From Streptomyces albus subsp. chlorinus (GTDB taxonomy: Bacteria; Actinomycetota; Actinomycetes; Streptomycetales; Streptomycetaceae), in the NCBI RefSeq assembly GCF_013302895.1, contig NZ_VJOK01000001.1:5922996-5986995 (forward strand): DNA of 64,000 bases, written 5' to 3'. Each line of letters begins with the position of its first letter. The first letter of the stretch is position 1. A program made the position numbers and the translations under genes. Shown in pieces: positions 1-7,999 of this stretch. The notes under the pieces were generated by a model that saw only the letters and a list, made by a program, of their open reading frames with translations, searched no databases and was not told the origin of the DNA.

Positions 1-241
1 CGGATGGAGTCGGGCTCATGACCGGTCTACCCCCTCGCGGGCGGCATGGGAGGACGGCGGTGCCGGTGCGGCACCGGTCGCGGCGCCGGTGTGGCGAGTG
101 GCGTTGAGCGTATCGTCATGGTGACGGCAGTCAATGGTCCGCGATAGACAAGAGGCCGAGACCGACTCCAGGAGCACGCCGGACAGCGCGGTCCGCGCCG
201 CGGACCGGATCCGTGCGCGGCCCGCGCCGAGGGGAGACGCC
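1..241. other. Left-edge non-coding stretch
   Basis: I recognise no protein here. The minus-strand open frames across it are low-complexity shadows of high-GC DNA. The last bases (about 225-241) carry a GAGGGGAG ribosome-binding site for the gene starting at 242. Promoter elements are not convincing. A short GGTGC/GCACC inverted repeat around 60-80 could be the terminator stem of a gene outside the window. Confidence 0.4.
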
Positions 242-1739
242 ATGTCCGCCACCGCACCGAAGCCGCCACCGTCCCCGCGGACCTCGCCACCCCCGTGGAC
301 GTCCTCACCCCCGGGAACCTCCTCGCCCCCGCCGGCCGCCCCGCCCCCGGAACCGGCGTTCGCGCTCACCCCCGGACAGCGGGAATGGTGCGCCCGGTTG
401 CGGACGCTGGGGGCCGAACGGCTGCGCCCGCTCGCGGAGTCGGGCGAGCCCGGACGCGTCAACCGGCCCCTGCTGCGCGCGCTGGGCAAGCTGGGCCCTG
501 CTCGCCCGTGCGGTCCCCGACCCGCACCCGGACCGCCCCGACCCGCACCCGGATCGCTTGGACCGCCCCGACCCGCACCCGGACCGCTCCCGCCGCCCCG
601 ACGAGCAAGGCCGCCCCCGCCGCCCGGACGACCACAACGACCCGGACCGCCCCGTCCGCACCGGCGCCCCGGACGGGACCGACCGCCGCACTCGTCCCGC
701 CCCGCGCACGAGTGCGCTCGAACTGTGCCTCCTGCGCGAGTCGTTGGCCTACTCCTGTCCGGAGGCCGAGACCGCCCTCGCCCTCCAGGGGCTCGGCGCC
801 GGGCCCGTCGCGGACGCCGGTACCGAGCGGCAGCGCGCCCGCTGGCTGCCCGAGGCCGCGGCCGGACGCGCGGTGGCGGCCTTCGCGCTGAGCGAGCCGG
901 GAGCGGGCAGCGACGCCGCCGCCCTCGCGCTGCGCGCCGAACCGGAGGCCGGCGGCGGAGCCCGGCGCTGGCGGCTGACCGGGACCAAGACGTGGATCTC
1001 CAACGCGCCCTGGGCCGACTTCTACACCGTGTTCGCCCGCACCGGTCCGGACCCCGGCCCGCGCGGCGTCACCGCCTTCCTCGTCCCCGCCGACCGCCCC
1101 GGCCTGAGCGGGGAACCGCTCGACATGCTCGCGCCGCACGCCCTGGGAACCCTCACCTTCGACGGCGTACCCGTCACCGGCGACGACCTGCTCGGCGAGC
1201 CCGGACACGGCTTCGGCGTGGCCATGCGCACCCTCAACCTCTTCCGGCCCAGCGTGGGGGCGTTCGCCGTCGGCATGGCGCAGGCGGCGCTGGACGCCTC
1301 CCTCGCCCATGCCGCCGAGCGGCCCGCCTTCGGCGGCGTCCTGCGCGACCTCCAGTCCGTCTCCCACCAGTTGGCGGAGATGGCCACCCGTACGGAGGCC
1401 GCGCGGCTGCTGGTGTACGCGGCGGCCTGCGCGTACGACGGCAGCGGCGGCACGGGCCGCGACCTCCCGCGCCGCGCCGCGATGGCCAAGCTGCTGGCCA
1501 CCGAGACCGCGCAGTACGTGGTGGACGCCGCCGTCCAGATCCACGGCGCGGCGGCCCTCCGCCGGGGGCATCTCCTCGAACACCTCTACAGGGAGGTGCG
1601 CGCGCCGCGCATCTACGAGGGAGCGAGCGAAGTGCAGCGGTCGCTCATCGCGAGAGAGCTGTTCAAGCAGCTCCACGAGGAGCGGGCCGCCGTGCGGACA
1701 CCGCCCCCGCCCAGCACGAAGGGGAGCAGCACCGCATGA
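242..1739 (+). pseudogene. Acyl-CoA dehydrogenase with an apparent +1 frameshift
   Basis: This is an FAD-dependent acyl-CoA dehydrogenase, which would oxidise an acyl-CoA and pass electrons to ETF. The N-terminal ACAD helices (FALTPGQREW to ALGKLG) are read from ATG 242, with GAGGGGAG upstream. The rest of the enzyme continues in another frame: LLARAVPD, the flavin-contact block FALSEPGAGSD, the substrate block TGTKTWISNAP, and the C-terminal QIHGA and YEGASEVQR. The switch falls at the CCC run 496-498, where removing one C restores GLLARAVPD. Directly after it, about 45 residues of DPHPDR-type repeat replace what is normally a short linker. TGA 1737-1739 overlaps the ATG of the next gene (ATGA), so the two are translationally coupled. 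It may be a true pseudogene or an assembly error. The family call is firm, the state of the gene is not. Confidence 0.8.
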
Positions 1740-2419
1740 CACCCTCCGCCCCCGACGGCCCGCCCTCTGAGGACCCGCCGCATGATGACTCCCGGCCAGG
1801 CGGCCCCCGTCCGCGAACCTCCCGTCCCGCCGACTCCGGTCCGGACGACTCCCGTTCTGACAGCACCTGTCCGGACGACTCCCGTTCTGACAGCACCTGT
1901 CCGGACGCCTCCCGTTCTGACAGCACCTGTCCCCAAGGCACCTGTCCCCAGGGCGCTCGTCCGCAAGACGCCCGCTCGCAGGGCTCCCGTCCCAACGGCG
2001 GCGCTCCCGTGAGCGGGTGCCGTCTGCGGCGCGTCAACCCGCCCGCGCTCTCCCCGCCGCGCGGCTTCTCGCACGCGGTGACGGCCGCCGCCGGCTCCCG
2101 GCTGGTCTTCCTCGCGGGGCAGACGGCGCTGGACGGTGCGGGCCGGGTGGCGGCGGACACGCTGCCCGGTCAGTTCCGCCTCGCCCTGGGCAATCTGCTG
2201 GCCGCCCTCACCGACTGCGGCGGCACCCCGGCCGACCTCGCGCGTGTCACCGTCTACACCACCGATGTCGCCGCCTACCGCCACCACGCCCCCGAACTCG
2301 GCCGGATCTGGCGGGAGCTGGCGGGTCGCGACTATCCGGCGATGGCGGTCATCGGCGCGGTACGGCTGTGGGACGAGGACGCCCGCATCGAACTGGACGG
2401 CATCGCGGTGCTGCCCTGA
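1736..2419 (+). CDS. RidA/YjgF-family protein with a repeat-expanded N-terminus
   Basis: This is a RidA-superfamily protein; members deaminate reactive enamine/imine intermediates. The domain occupies about residues 105-227, recognisable by SPPRGFSHAV, LVFLAGQTALDG, the ALGNLLAAL helix and the C-terminal RLWDEDARIELDGIAVLP. RidA proteins are usually about 130 residues. The extra 100 N-terminal residues are Pro/Ser/Asp-rich and include a 30-bp unit repeated three times exactly in register (1841-1930, unit PDDSRSDSTC). ATG 1736 overlaps the stop of the dehydrogenase by ATGA. The real functional start could lie further in, because the extension is disordered. Pairing with the dehydrogenase suggests a shared catabolic route, with substrate unknown. 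Confidence 0.8.
   Translation: MTPSAPDGPPSEDPPHDDSRPGGPRPRTSRPADSGPDDSRSDSTCPDDSRSDSTCPDASRSDSTCPQGTCPQGARPQDARSQGSRPNGGAPVSGCRLRRVNPPALSPPRGFSHAVTAAAGSRLVFLAGQTALDGAGRVAADTLPGQFRLALGNLLAALTDCGGTPADLARVTVYTTDVAAYRHHAPELGRIWRELAGRDYPAMAVIGAVRLWDEDARIELDGIAVLP
1841..1930 (+). repeat. 30-bp minisatellite, three copies, in frame
   Basis: Three consecutive 30-bp units start at 1841, 1871 and 1901. The third differs at one base. Each encodes PDDSRSDSTC or PDASRSDSTC in the N-terminal extension of the RidA-like protein. The unit length is a multiple of three, so copy-number change would not break the frame. Confidence 0.95.
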
Positions 2420-2476
2420 ACGGCCGCCTTCGGCCCCCGGCGTCCCTCGGCCGTCCTCGGCCGCCCCCCGATCCCG

Positions 2477-3052
2477 TCAGGGATCTTCCCGTGCGGCACG
2501 GCGGCGCCGGTGGGCGGCGACCCGTGCGCGGGTGGCGCAGGCCCGGGAGCAGTACCGCCGTGCGGCTCCCGGGCCGCCGCCCAGATAGAGCCGGCGGCAG
2601 CCGGGGGCCGCGCACACGCCCCAGGCCACACCGCCGCGCTCGCTCAGCAGCCGGGCGAGGGCCAGCGCGCTGCCCGCCGTGAACCAGTCGGCCCAGCCCG
2701 CGTCGTCGCCCCGGTCCACGTGCAGATGCCAGGCGTGGCCGTCGTGCCTGCTCAGCCGGGGGCGGGCGCCGCAGCGCTCCAGCAGCGCGTTGAGCGCGCC
2801 GGCCGCCCGGTCGGTGTCGCTCTCGGCAAGTACGCGGTCGGTCAGTTCGACGACGGCACTCCGCAGGGCCTCCGCCTCCGCGGCGGTGAGGCTCGCCAGG
2901 TCCCGTTCGGTCTCCCCGTGCCGCGCCAGTACGGCGGCCAGCCCGTCCCGGGACAGCGCGGGATCGTCCCGTACGGCGTTCGCCAGCTCGATCAGCCGCT
3001 CACCGGGCCGGAACCCCCCTGGGGGCTGTGCGTCCTCCTTCACGTAACGCAT
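2477..3052 (-). CDS. CGNR zinc-finger (ABATE-domain) transcriptional regulator
   Basis: This is a probable DNA-binding regulator of the ABATE/CGNR family. The N-terminal ABATE-like helical domain is residues 1-130 (GERLIELANAV, LRSAVVELTDRVL). The C-terminal zinc finger carries paired cysteines: CAAPGCRRLY, then RRYCSRACATRARVAAHRRRR. CGNR itself is degenerate here (ACATR). It is divergent from the MFS exporter and probably controls it. ATG 3052 has no Shine-Dalgarno. A perfect TATAAT (3051-3056, minus strand) overlaps that ATG, and GTG 3043 sits exactly seven bases downstream, so a leaderless start at 3043 is a strong alternative. An 8-bp inverted repeat covers this promoter, suggesting autoregulation. 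Confidence 0.8.
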   Translation of the reverse strand: MRYVKEDAQPPGGFRPGERLIELANAVRDDPALSRDGLAAVLARHGETERDLASLTAAEAEALRSAVVELTDRVLAESDTDRAAGALNALLERCGARPRLSRHDGHAWHLHVDRGDDAGWADWFTAGSALALARLLSERGGVAWGVCAAPGCRRLYLGGGPGAARRYCSRACATRARVAAHRRRRAAREDP

Positions 3053-3072
3053 TATATGGATAAGGCGTTACG
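3043..3072. promoter_or_regulatory. Operator-like inverted repeat over the CGNR gene promoter
   Basis: CGTAACGC (3043-3050) and GCGTTACG (3065-3072) are perfect inverted arms 14 bases apart. They span the minus-strand TATAAT at 3051-3056 and the start codon region, in the gap shared with the divergent MFS gene. The position fits an autorepressor site. Confidence 0.6.
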
Positions 3073-3111
3073 ACGGCACGCCCGACGGGGAGCCGGACGG
3101 GAGGGACGGTG

Positions 3112-4383
3112 ATGAGGGCCTACCTGACGACGGCCTTCCTGGCGCGGCTGGCGGACGAGGGGGTGGGCGTGGCGCTCGCCCTGCTGGCGCTGGCGCGCAC
3201 GGGCAGCCCCGCACCGGGCGCCTTCGTCCTCACCGCCTGGCTGGCACCGCACGCCCTGGCGGCCCCACTGGTGGGTGACCTGGCCGAACGCGCCCGCCAC
3301 CGGCGCCTCTTCCACGGCTGCGCGCTGACCGCCTTCGCGGCGGCCATCGCGGTGCTCGGACTGACCGTGGGCCGCGCCGCGACGCCGCTCGTCCTGGCCG
3401 CCGCGCTGCTCGGCGGCAGCGCCGGACCCGTCGTCACCGGGAGCCTCTCCAGCCTGGTCGCCGGCCTCGTCCCCGAGGGCCCCGCGCGCACCCGCGCCTA
3501 CGCCCTGGACGCCACCACCTACAACGCGGCCGCCGTCCTGGCCCCGGCCGCCGTCACCGCCACCGCGGCGGCCACCTCTCCCGGCCTGGCCACAGCGCTT
3601 CTGGCGGCCTCCGCGGCCGGTGCAGCGCTGACCGCGACCCTGCTCCTTCCGGCCCCCGCACCCACGTCCGCCCCCGCACCCATGTCCGCCCCCGCGCCCA
3701 CACCCACGCCCGCACGCGGACCCGCGACCACTCCCGCCGCGACAGGTGCGCCGGCCCCCACACCGGCTTCCGCACCCGTTTCCGGGCCGCCCCTCCCCTT
3801 CCGCCACCGGCTCGCCGCCGGGGTACGGGCGTTGGGGCGGGTGCCGCAACTGCGGGCCGTCACCCTGGCCACCTGTGTCGCCTTCCTCGGACTCGGCGGG
3901 CTCCCCGTCGTCGCCGTACTCCTCGCCGTGGAACAGGGGAACGCCGAGGGAGGCGGGGTGCTCCTGGCGGCGTTCGCGGTGGGCGGGCTGGCCGGGTCGC
4001 TCGGGGCCGCCCGGTGGCGCGGGGCACCGGAACCGGGGCGGCTCGCGCTGGGCGGTCTGCTGACGACGGGGTGCGCGCTGGCGGCAGCGGCGGTGATGCC
4101 CGCGTTCGGGGCGGCTGTCGTCCTGTTCGCCGTCGCCGGGCTGGGTGACGGGCCACTGCTCACCGCGACCCTGCGCATCCGCGCGGACCACGCGCCCGAG
4201 TCCGTCCGCACCCAGGTCTTCACCCTCGGCGCCGGACTCAAGCTGACGGCCGCCGCGGCCGGTGCCGCCCTCGTGGGTACCCTCTCCGCCCTGCCGCCCC
4301 GTGCCCTCGTCCTCGCGGTCGCCGCCCTCCAACTCGCCGCCGCAGTGCTCCTGCGCACGCTCGCCAGGACGCCGGACCGATGA
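3112..4383 (+). CDS. MFS transporter
   Basis: This is a major facilitator superfamily membrane protein, probably an exporter, with about 12 hydrophobic segments in two halves. The first half (residues 1-190) begins YLTTAFLARLADEGVGVALALL and carries the loop GDLAERARHRR after the second segment. The central loop (about 180-225) is Pro/Ala/Thr-rich with short repeats (APAPTSAPAPMS type), longer than usual. The second half starts at FRHRLAAGVRALGRVPQLR. GTG 3109 is three bases upstream of ATG 3112, and GGAGGGAC suits either start. Divergence from the CGNR regulator suggests local control. Substrate cannot be inferred. Confidence 0.8.
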   Translation: MRAYLTTAFLARLADEGVGVALALLALARTGSPAPGAFVLTAWLAPHALAAPLVGDLAERARHRRLFHGCALTAFAAAIAVLGLTVGRAATPLVLAAALLGGSAGPVVTGSLSSLVAGLVPEGPARTRAYALDATTYNAAAVLAPAAVTATAAATSPGLATALLAASAAGAALTATLLLPAPAPTSAPAPMSAPAPTPTPARGPATTPAATGAPAPTPASAPVSGPPLPFRHRLAAGVRALGRVPQLRAVTLATCVAFLGLGGLPVVAVLLAVEQGNAEGGGVLLAAFAVGGLAGSLGAARWRGAPEPGRLALGGLLTTGCALAAAAVMPAFGAAVVLFAVAGLGDGPLLTATLRIRADHAPESVRTQVFTLGAGLKLTAAAAGAALVGTLSALPPRALVLAVAALQLAAAVLLRTLARTPDR

Positions 4384-4401
4384 CGCACCGGACCGGTCAC
4401 G

Positions 4402-4498
4402 TACCGGATCCATGAGGTACCGGATCCATGAGGTACCGGATCCATGAGGTACCGGCCCGGTTGACGTACCGGACCGGTGACGTACCGGACCGATGTCG
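4402..4498. repeat. 16-bp tandem repeat, three perfect copies plus three degenerate
   Basis: The unit TACCGGATCCATGAGG occurs three times without change (4402, 4418, 4434). It is followed by diverged units starting TACCGGCCCGGTTGACG (4450), TACCGGACCGGTGACG (4467) and TACCGGACCGATGTCG (4483). The array lies between the convergent MFS and P450 genes. No stem with a T-run is seen. Confidence 0.9.
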
Positions 4499-4504
4499 CG
4501 GACC

Positions 4505-5785
4505 TCAGACGAAGGCCGCCCGGTGCGGCCGGCGCGGCGGCCGGGTCTCGAAGGTGACGGGGAGTTCCTGGAGGCCCGCGGCGACGTGGAGGTGGGTGAG
4601 GGTGCCGGTGGAGCCGGGATGCCAGGGCAGGGTCTCCAGCGGCCGGGCGGCGGTCAGCCCGGGCAGGCGGCGCAGTACGGCGGCCAGCGCGGTGCGGCAC
4701 AGCGGGACGGCCAGGTGGGTGCCCAGGCAGTAATGGGGTCCGTGGGCGAACACGACGTCCTGCTCGTAGGCCCGGGACAGTTCCAGCCGGTTGGGGCGGG
4801 CGAAGCGTGCCGGGTCCCGGTTGGCGAGCGCCAGGTGGAGGAGCACGGCGTCCCCCGCCTCAAGTTCGATGCCGGCCAGTTCCGTCGTCCGGGTGGCGAA
4901 GCGCGGCATGGTGGCGGCCAGGGGGCTGGTGAAGCGCAGCAGTTCGTCGGTGCCGGCGGTGACCAGGTCGTGGTCGGCGAGCAGCGTGGGCCGCTGCCAC
5001 AGGCTGTACAGACTTGCGGTCAGGAAGTCGCTGACCGGCTCGCAGGCGGCCACCAGCAACAGGAAGAGGGTCGAGGTGAGTTCGCCGTCGTCGAAGCCCT
5101 CGGCGTCGGCGCGGGCGATGAGGTCGCTCACCGCGTCGGGGCCCGGTCTGCGCCGTTTGACCGCCACCAGGTCGTGCAGCAGCTCGCTCACCGCCTCCCG
5201 CTCGGCGCCGTACCGGCGGCGTTCGGGGGAACCGGCGGGGGAGAAGACGGGTGACGGTGTCAGGCGCGGCAGTGTCCGCACCCGGCGGGCGAACTCGGGC
5301 GGGTATCCGTAGAGTTCGGTGACCGTGCTGACGGCGAACGGGCGCGCGAAGTCCCGTACCAGGTCGGCGTGGTCGCGTGCGGTGATCCGGTCGAGCCGCT
5401 CCTCGGCCAGCCGCGCCGCGCGGGCGAGGCCGGCCCGCAGCCGCTCGGTGGTCAGCGCCACGGCGCCCAGCGCGCGCAGTCGCCGGTGCCGGTCGCCGTC
5501 CGCGTTGAGCATGCTGCGGACGATGCTGTCGGTGACGTGGGGTCCGGTGAAGGCGAGGTGGCGCCGCCAGCGTTCGCCGCCGTACGCGACGGGCTTGCGG
5601 AGGACGGGGTCGGTCAGGGCTTGCCGGACGGCGGCGTACCCGGTGGCCACCCATGCCGTGGAGCCGTCCGGCAGCTCCGTCCGCCACACCGGGGGTTCAC
5701 CGCTGGTGTCGATGCCCTCCGCCGCGGGGCTGAGCCGCACGCGCGCGTCCATCAGGAGCGACGTGCCCGGTCCGGCAGTGATCAC
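4505..5785 (-). CDS. Cytochrome P450
   Basis: This is a bacterial class I P450 monooxygenase of 426 residues, likely soluble and served by a ferredoxin encoded elsewhere. The heme-cysteine loop FAHGPHYCLG fits FxxGxHxCxG, and the K-helix ExxR is ELLR (TDELLRFTSP). The I-helix reads LLLVAACEPVSD where most P450s have A/G-G-x-E/D-T-T, so the oxygen-activating threonine is absent and a proline stands beside the acid. Start GTG 5785 has GGAGGAGGT upstream. No clear biosynthetic partner adjoins it, since the flanking genes are convergent or divergent. Substrate unknown. Confidence 0.9.
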   Translation of the reverse strand: MITAGPGTSLLMDARVRLSPAAEGIDTSGEPPVWRTELPDGSTAWVATGYAAVRQALTDPVLRKPVAYGGERWRRHLAFTGPHVTDSIVRSMLNADGDRHRRLRALGAVALTTERLRAGLARAARLAEERLDRITARDHADLVRDFARPFAVSTVTELYGYPPEFARRVRTLPRLTPSPVFSPAGSPERRRYGAEREAVSELLHDLVAVKRRRPGPDAVSDLIARADAEGFDDGELTSTLFLLLVAACEPVSDFLTASLYSLWQRPTLLADHDLVTAGTDELLRFTSPLAATMPRFATRTTELAGIELEAGDAVLLHLALANRDPARFARPNRLELSRAYEQDVVFAHGPHYCLGTHLAVPLCRTALAAVLRRLPGLTAARPLETLPWHPGSTGTLTHLHVAAGLQELPVTFETRPPRRPHRAAFV

Positions 5786-6202
5786 GGAGCCACCTCCTCC
5801 GAGGGGTTACCATGCGTCACTTTCCAGCACTCTGCGTAGCGAACCCTCTTCCTCGCGACCTTCGCCCGCAGGGATGGGGCGGACGCGCGGGCTGACGTGC
5901 CCGCTGGCGCACGGGCCGACGCGCGGGCTGACGTGCCGCTGATGTGCGGGCTGACGTACCGGCGGCCTGCCGTTGGGTGTTGCCGGACGGTGGGGCTGGA
6001 CGAGCCGGTGGGCCGGGTGATCCGTCAAGGGACGGGGTCGGGCAGGGGAGGGGAGGGGAGGGAAGGGGCCGTGAACGGGTGGGGCGGGGGCGGGGCGTCT
6101 ACACCCGGGTCGGCCGGGTGGCCCGTCGGGAGCGGGGGCGTTGACGGCCGGACCGGCGGGTGGTGGTGTGGGGGCCCAGCGCGGGAGACCGGAGGAGGCA
6201 GG
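5786..6202. promoter_or_regulatory. Divergent promoter region between P450 and FAD oxidoreductase, with 12-bp direct repeats
   Basis: This 417-bp gap holds the promoters of both divergent genes. GCGGGCTGACGT occurs three times in the same orientation, at 5887-5898, 5923-5934 and 5946-5957, each followed by G or A. They may be operator half-sites. The rest is G-rich low-complexity DNA, ending in GGAGGAGG at 6191 for the plus-strand gene. Confidence 0.5.
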
Positions 6203-7525
6203 GTGCGGATCGTCGTCGTCGGAGCGGGGATCGTCGGTGCGGCCACGGCGTACGAACTGGTGCGCGCGGGCGCGGAGACCGTGCTGGTCGACGCGGCACG
6301 CGAGGGCCGGGCCACCTCGGCGGGCGCCGGCATCATCTGCCCCTGGACCGGCCGCGACGAGGAACCGCTGCCGACCGCGGGAGCCGGGCACTACCCGCGA
6401 CTGCTGGCGGCGCTCGCCGAGGACGGTCAGGGCGACGTCGGCCACCGCGGGGTCGGTGCGCTCCTCCTGCTGCCCCCGGACCCGGACGAGGCCGCACGGA
6501 CAATCGCGCGGGTCACCGCCCGCGCGGCGGCCGACCCGCACGCGGGCGAGGTCACCACCGTGGACGCCACCGAGGCCCGCCGCCTCTTCCCCGCCCTCGC
6601 CCCCGCGTCCGGCAGCACGGAATCGAGCGGCGGTCCGATACCGAGCGGCGGCCCGATGCCGAGCGGCGGCCCGATGCCGAGCGGCGGCCCGATGCCGAGC
6701 GGCGGTCGGGCACCGGCCGGAGGTGCGGCATCCAGCGACGGTGCGGCATCGAGCGGCGGTATGGCATCGAGCGGTGGTGCGGCACCAGCCGGCGGGGGCG
6801 GGTTCACCGGCCGCGCCCTGCACATATCCGGCGCCGCCCGGCTGGACGGGCGGCGGATGTGCGCCGCACTGGTGGCGGCGGCGGAGCGGTACGGGCTGCG
6901 GACGGTCCGCGGCACGGCCCGTATCGAGACCCGCGGCGGCCGGGTGCGCGGCGTGCGGGTGGACGGCGAACCGCTTGCGGCCGACGCGGTGGTGGCCGCG
7001 GCGGGTGCCTGGTCGCCCGCGCTGCTGGAGCCCGTCGGGGTCCGCGTTCCTGTCGTCCCGCAGCGCGGTCAGATCGCGCATCTGCGGCTGCCCGGTGCCG
7101 ACACCACGCACTGGCCGGTGGTCCTGCCGGGTACCGGCCATTACCTGCTGACGTTCGACGACTCCCGCGTCGTCGCGGGCGCCACCCGCGAGGAGGGCAC
7201 CGGCTTCGACCACCGGGTCACCGCGCAGGGCCTGGCCGAGGTGCTGAACCAGGCCCTCGCCGTCGCGCCGGGCCTGGCCTCGGCCACCCTCGTGGAGACC
7301 CGGGTCGGGTTCCGCCCCGCGGCCCCGGACGGGCAGCCGCTGCTGGGTACGGTGCCGGAGCCGGCCGGGCTGGTCGTCGCCAACGGGCTGGGCCCGGCCG
7401 GGCTGACGGCGGGCCCGTACGCGGGTGCCGTCGCCGCCGCCCTCGCCCTCGGCCGCGAACCGGGCCTCGACCTGTCGCCGTACGACCCGCTGCGGGACGC
7501 GGTGCGAACCACCCGGACCACCTGA
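6203..7525 (+). CDS. DadA/glycine-oxidase-like FAD-dependent oxidoreductase
   Basis: This is a flavoprotein amine/amino-acid oxidoreductase of the DAO superfamily. The N-terminal Rossmann motif IVVVGAGIVGAATAYEL (residues 3-19) binds FAD, followed by VLVDAA. The C-terminal half carries AGAWSPALL, PQRGQIAHLRLPG, the GATREEGTGFDHR strand and RPAAPDGQPLLGTVPE, all typical of DadA-like enzymes. GTG 6203 has GGAGGAGG upstream and starts just before the Rossmann strand. Between residues about 140 and 200 an insertion of SGGPMP and SSGGMA repeats (18-bp units, about 6622-6795) interrupts the domain, probably as a surface loop. D-amino acid, glycine or sarcosine are possible substrates. Confidence 0.85.
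   Translation: MRIVVVGAGIVGAATAYELVRAGAETVLVDAAREGRATSAGAGIICPWTGRDEEPLPTAGAGHYPRLLAALAEDGQGDVGHRGVGALLLLPPDPDEAARTIARVTARAAADPHAGEVTTVDATEARRLFPALAPASGSTESSGGPIPSGGPMPSGGPMPSGGPMPSGGRAPAGGAASSDGAASSGGMASSGGAAPAGGGGFTGRALHISGAARLDGRRMCAALVAAAERYGLRTVRGTARIETRGGRVRGVRVDGEPLAADAVVAAAGAWSPALLEPVGVRVPVVPQRGQIAHLRLPGADTTHWPVVLPGTGHYLLTFDDSRVVAGATREEGTGFDHRVTAQGLAEVLNQALAVAPGLASATLVETRVGFRPAAPDGQPLLGTVPEPAGLVVANGLGPAGLTAGPYAGAVAAALALGREPGLDLSPYDPLRDAVRTTRTT
6622..6795 (+). repeat. In-frame 18-bp repeats in the FAD oxidoreductase
   Basis: The unit GAGCGGCGGCCCGATGCC (six codons, SGGPMP) recurs about four times from 6637. Related units giving ASSGGM and ASSDGA follow to about 6780. The array forms a Gly/Ser/Pro-rich insertion in an otherwise conserved flavoenzyme. 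Confidence 0.85.
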
Positions 7526-7999
7526 ACCGCCGGAACTGCCGCCCCCGACCCGCGCCCCTGCTCCGGCTCCGAACGGCTGCTCCGCTGCTCCCGCTCCGTT
7601 TTGCTGCGCCGCGATCGGGCGCGCGGAGCCGCGCGCTTCCCGCCGAACGGCTCCGAGCCGCGGAGCCCTCCGCCGGGTGCTCACGTGACGGGGACGCCTG
7701 CCGTCGACGGGTGACGTCCGCCCGAGCCATGAGACGCACCCGGGCGGGACAAGCTCGGGCGGGGCAAGCTCGGCGGGGCAAGCCGAGGCTCGACAAGCTC
7801 GGGCCCGGCAGGATCGGGCCGACAAACTCAGGGGGCAAGTCCAGGTCCGGGTACACATGTTCGCCTGACAAAGTCCTTAAGTCCTTATGTCAGGACGAAG
7901 TCTTGACAGTGCTCGCCGCGGCCCCGCAGGCTGAGCCGACGACATCGCTAACCAGCGCCTTCCCGGTCACCGCCGGCCGGGGGGAGGAGAACCGCACCC
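7526..7999. promoter_or_regulatory. Upstream region of the inositol-like module with a nested inverted repeat
   Basis: From 7740 to 7830, GGGCGGGACAAGCTC-like units repeat imperfectly. At 7864-7894, CCTGACA and TGTCAGG form perfect inverted arms around a centre with AGTCCTTA twice (7872, 7880). GTCCT/AGGAC (7881-7896) overlaps this. A TTGACA hexamer follows at 7903-7908, placing the repeat over a likely -35 region. GGGGAGGAG at 7981 is the ribosome-binding site for the gene at 8000. Confidence 0.6.

Noticed and set aside
134..2419. A single 761-residue dehydrogenase-RidA fusion
   Set aside because: The middle of this frame is Arg/Pro noise. The real dehydrogenase continues in another frame, and the RidA gene has its own ATG at 1736.
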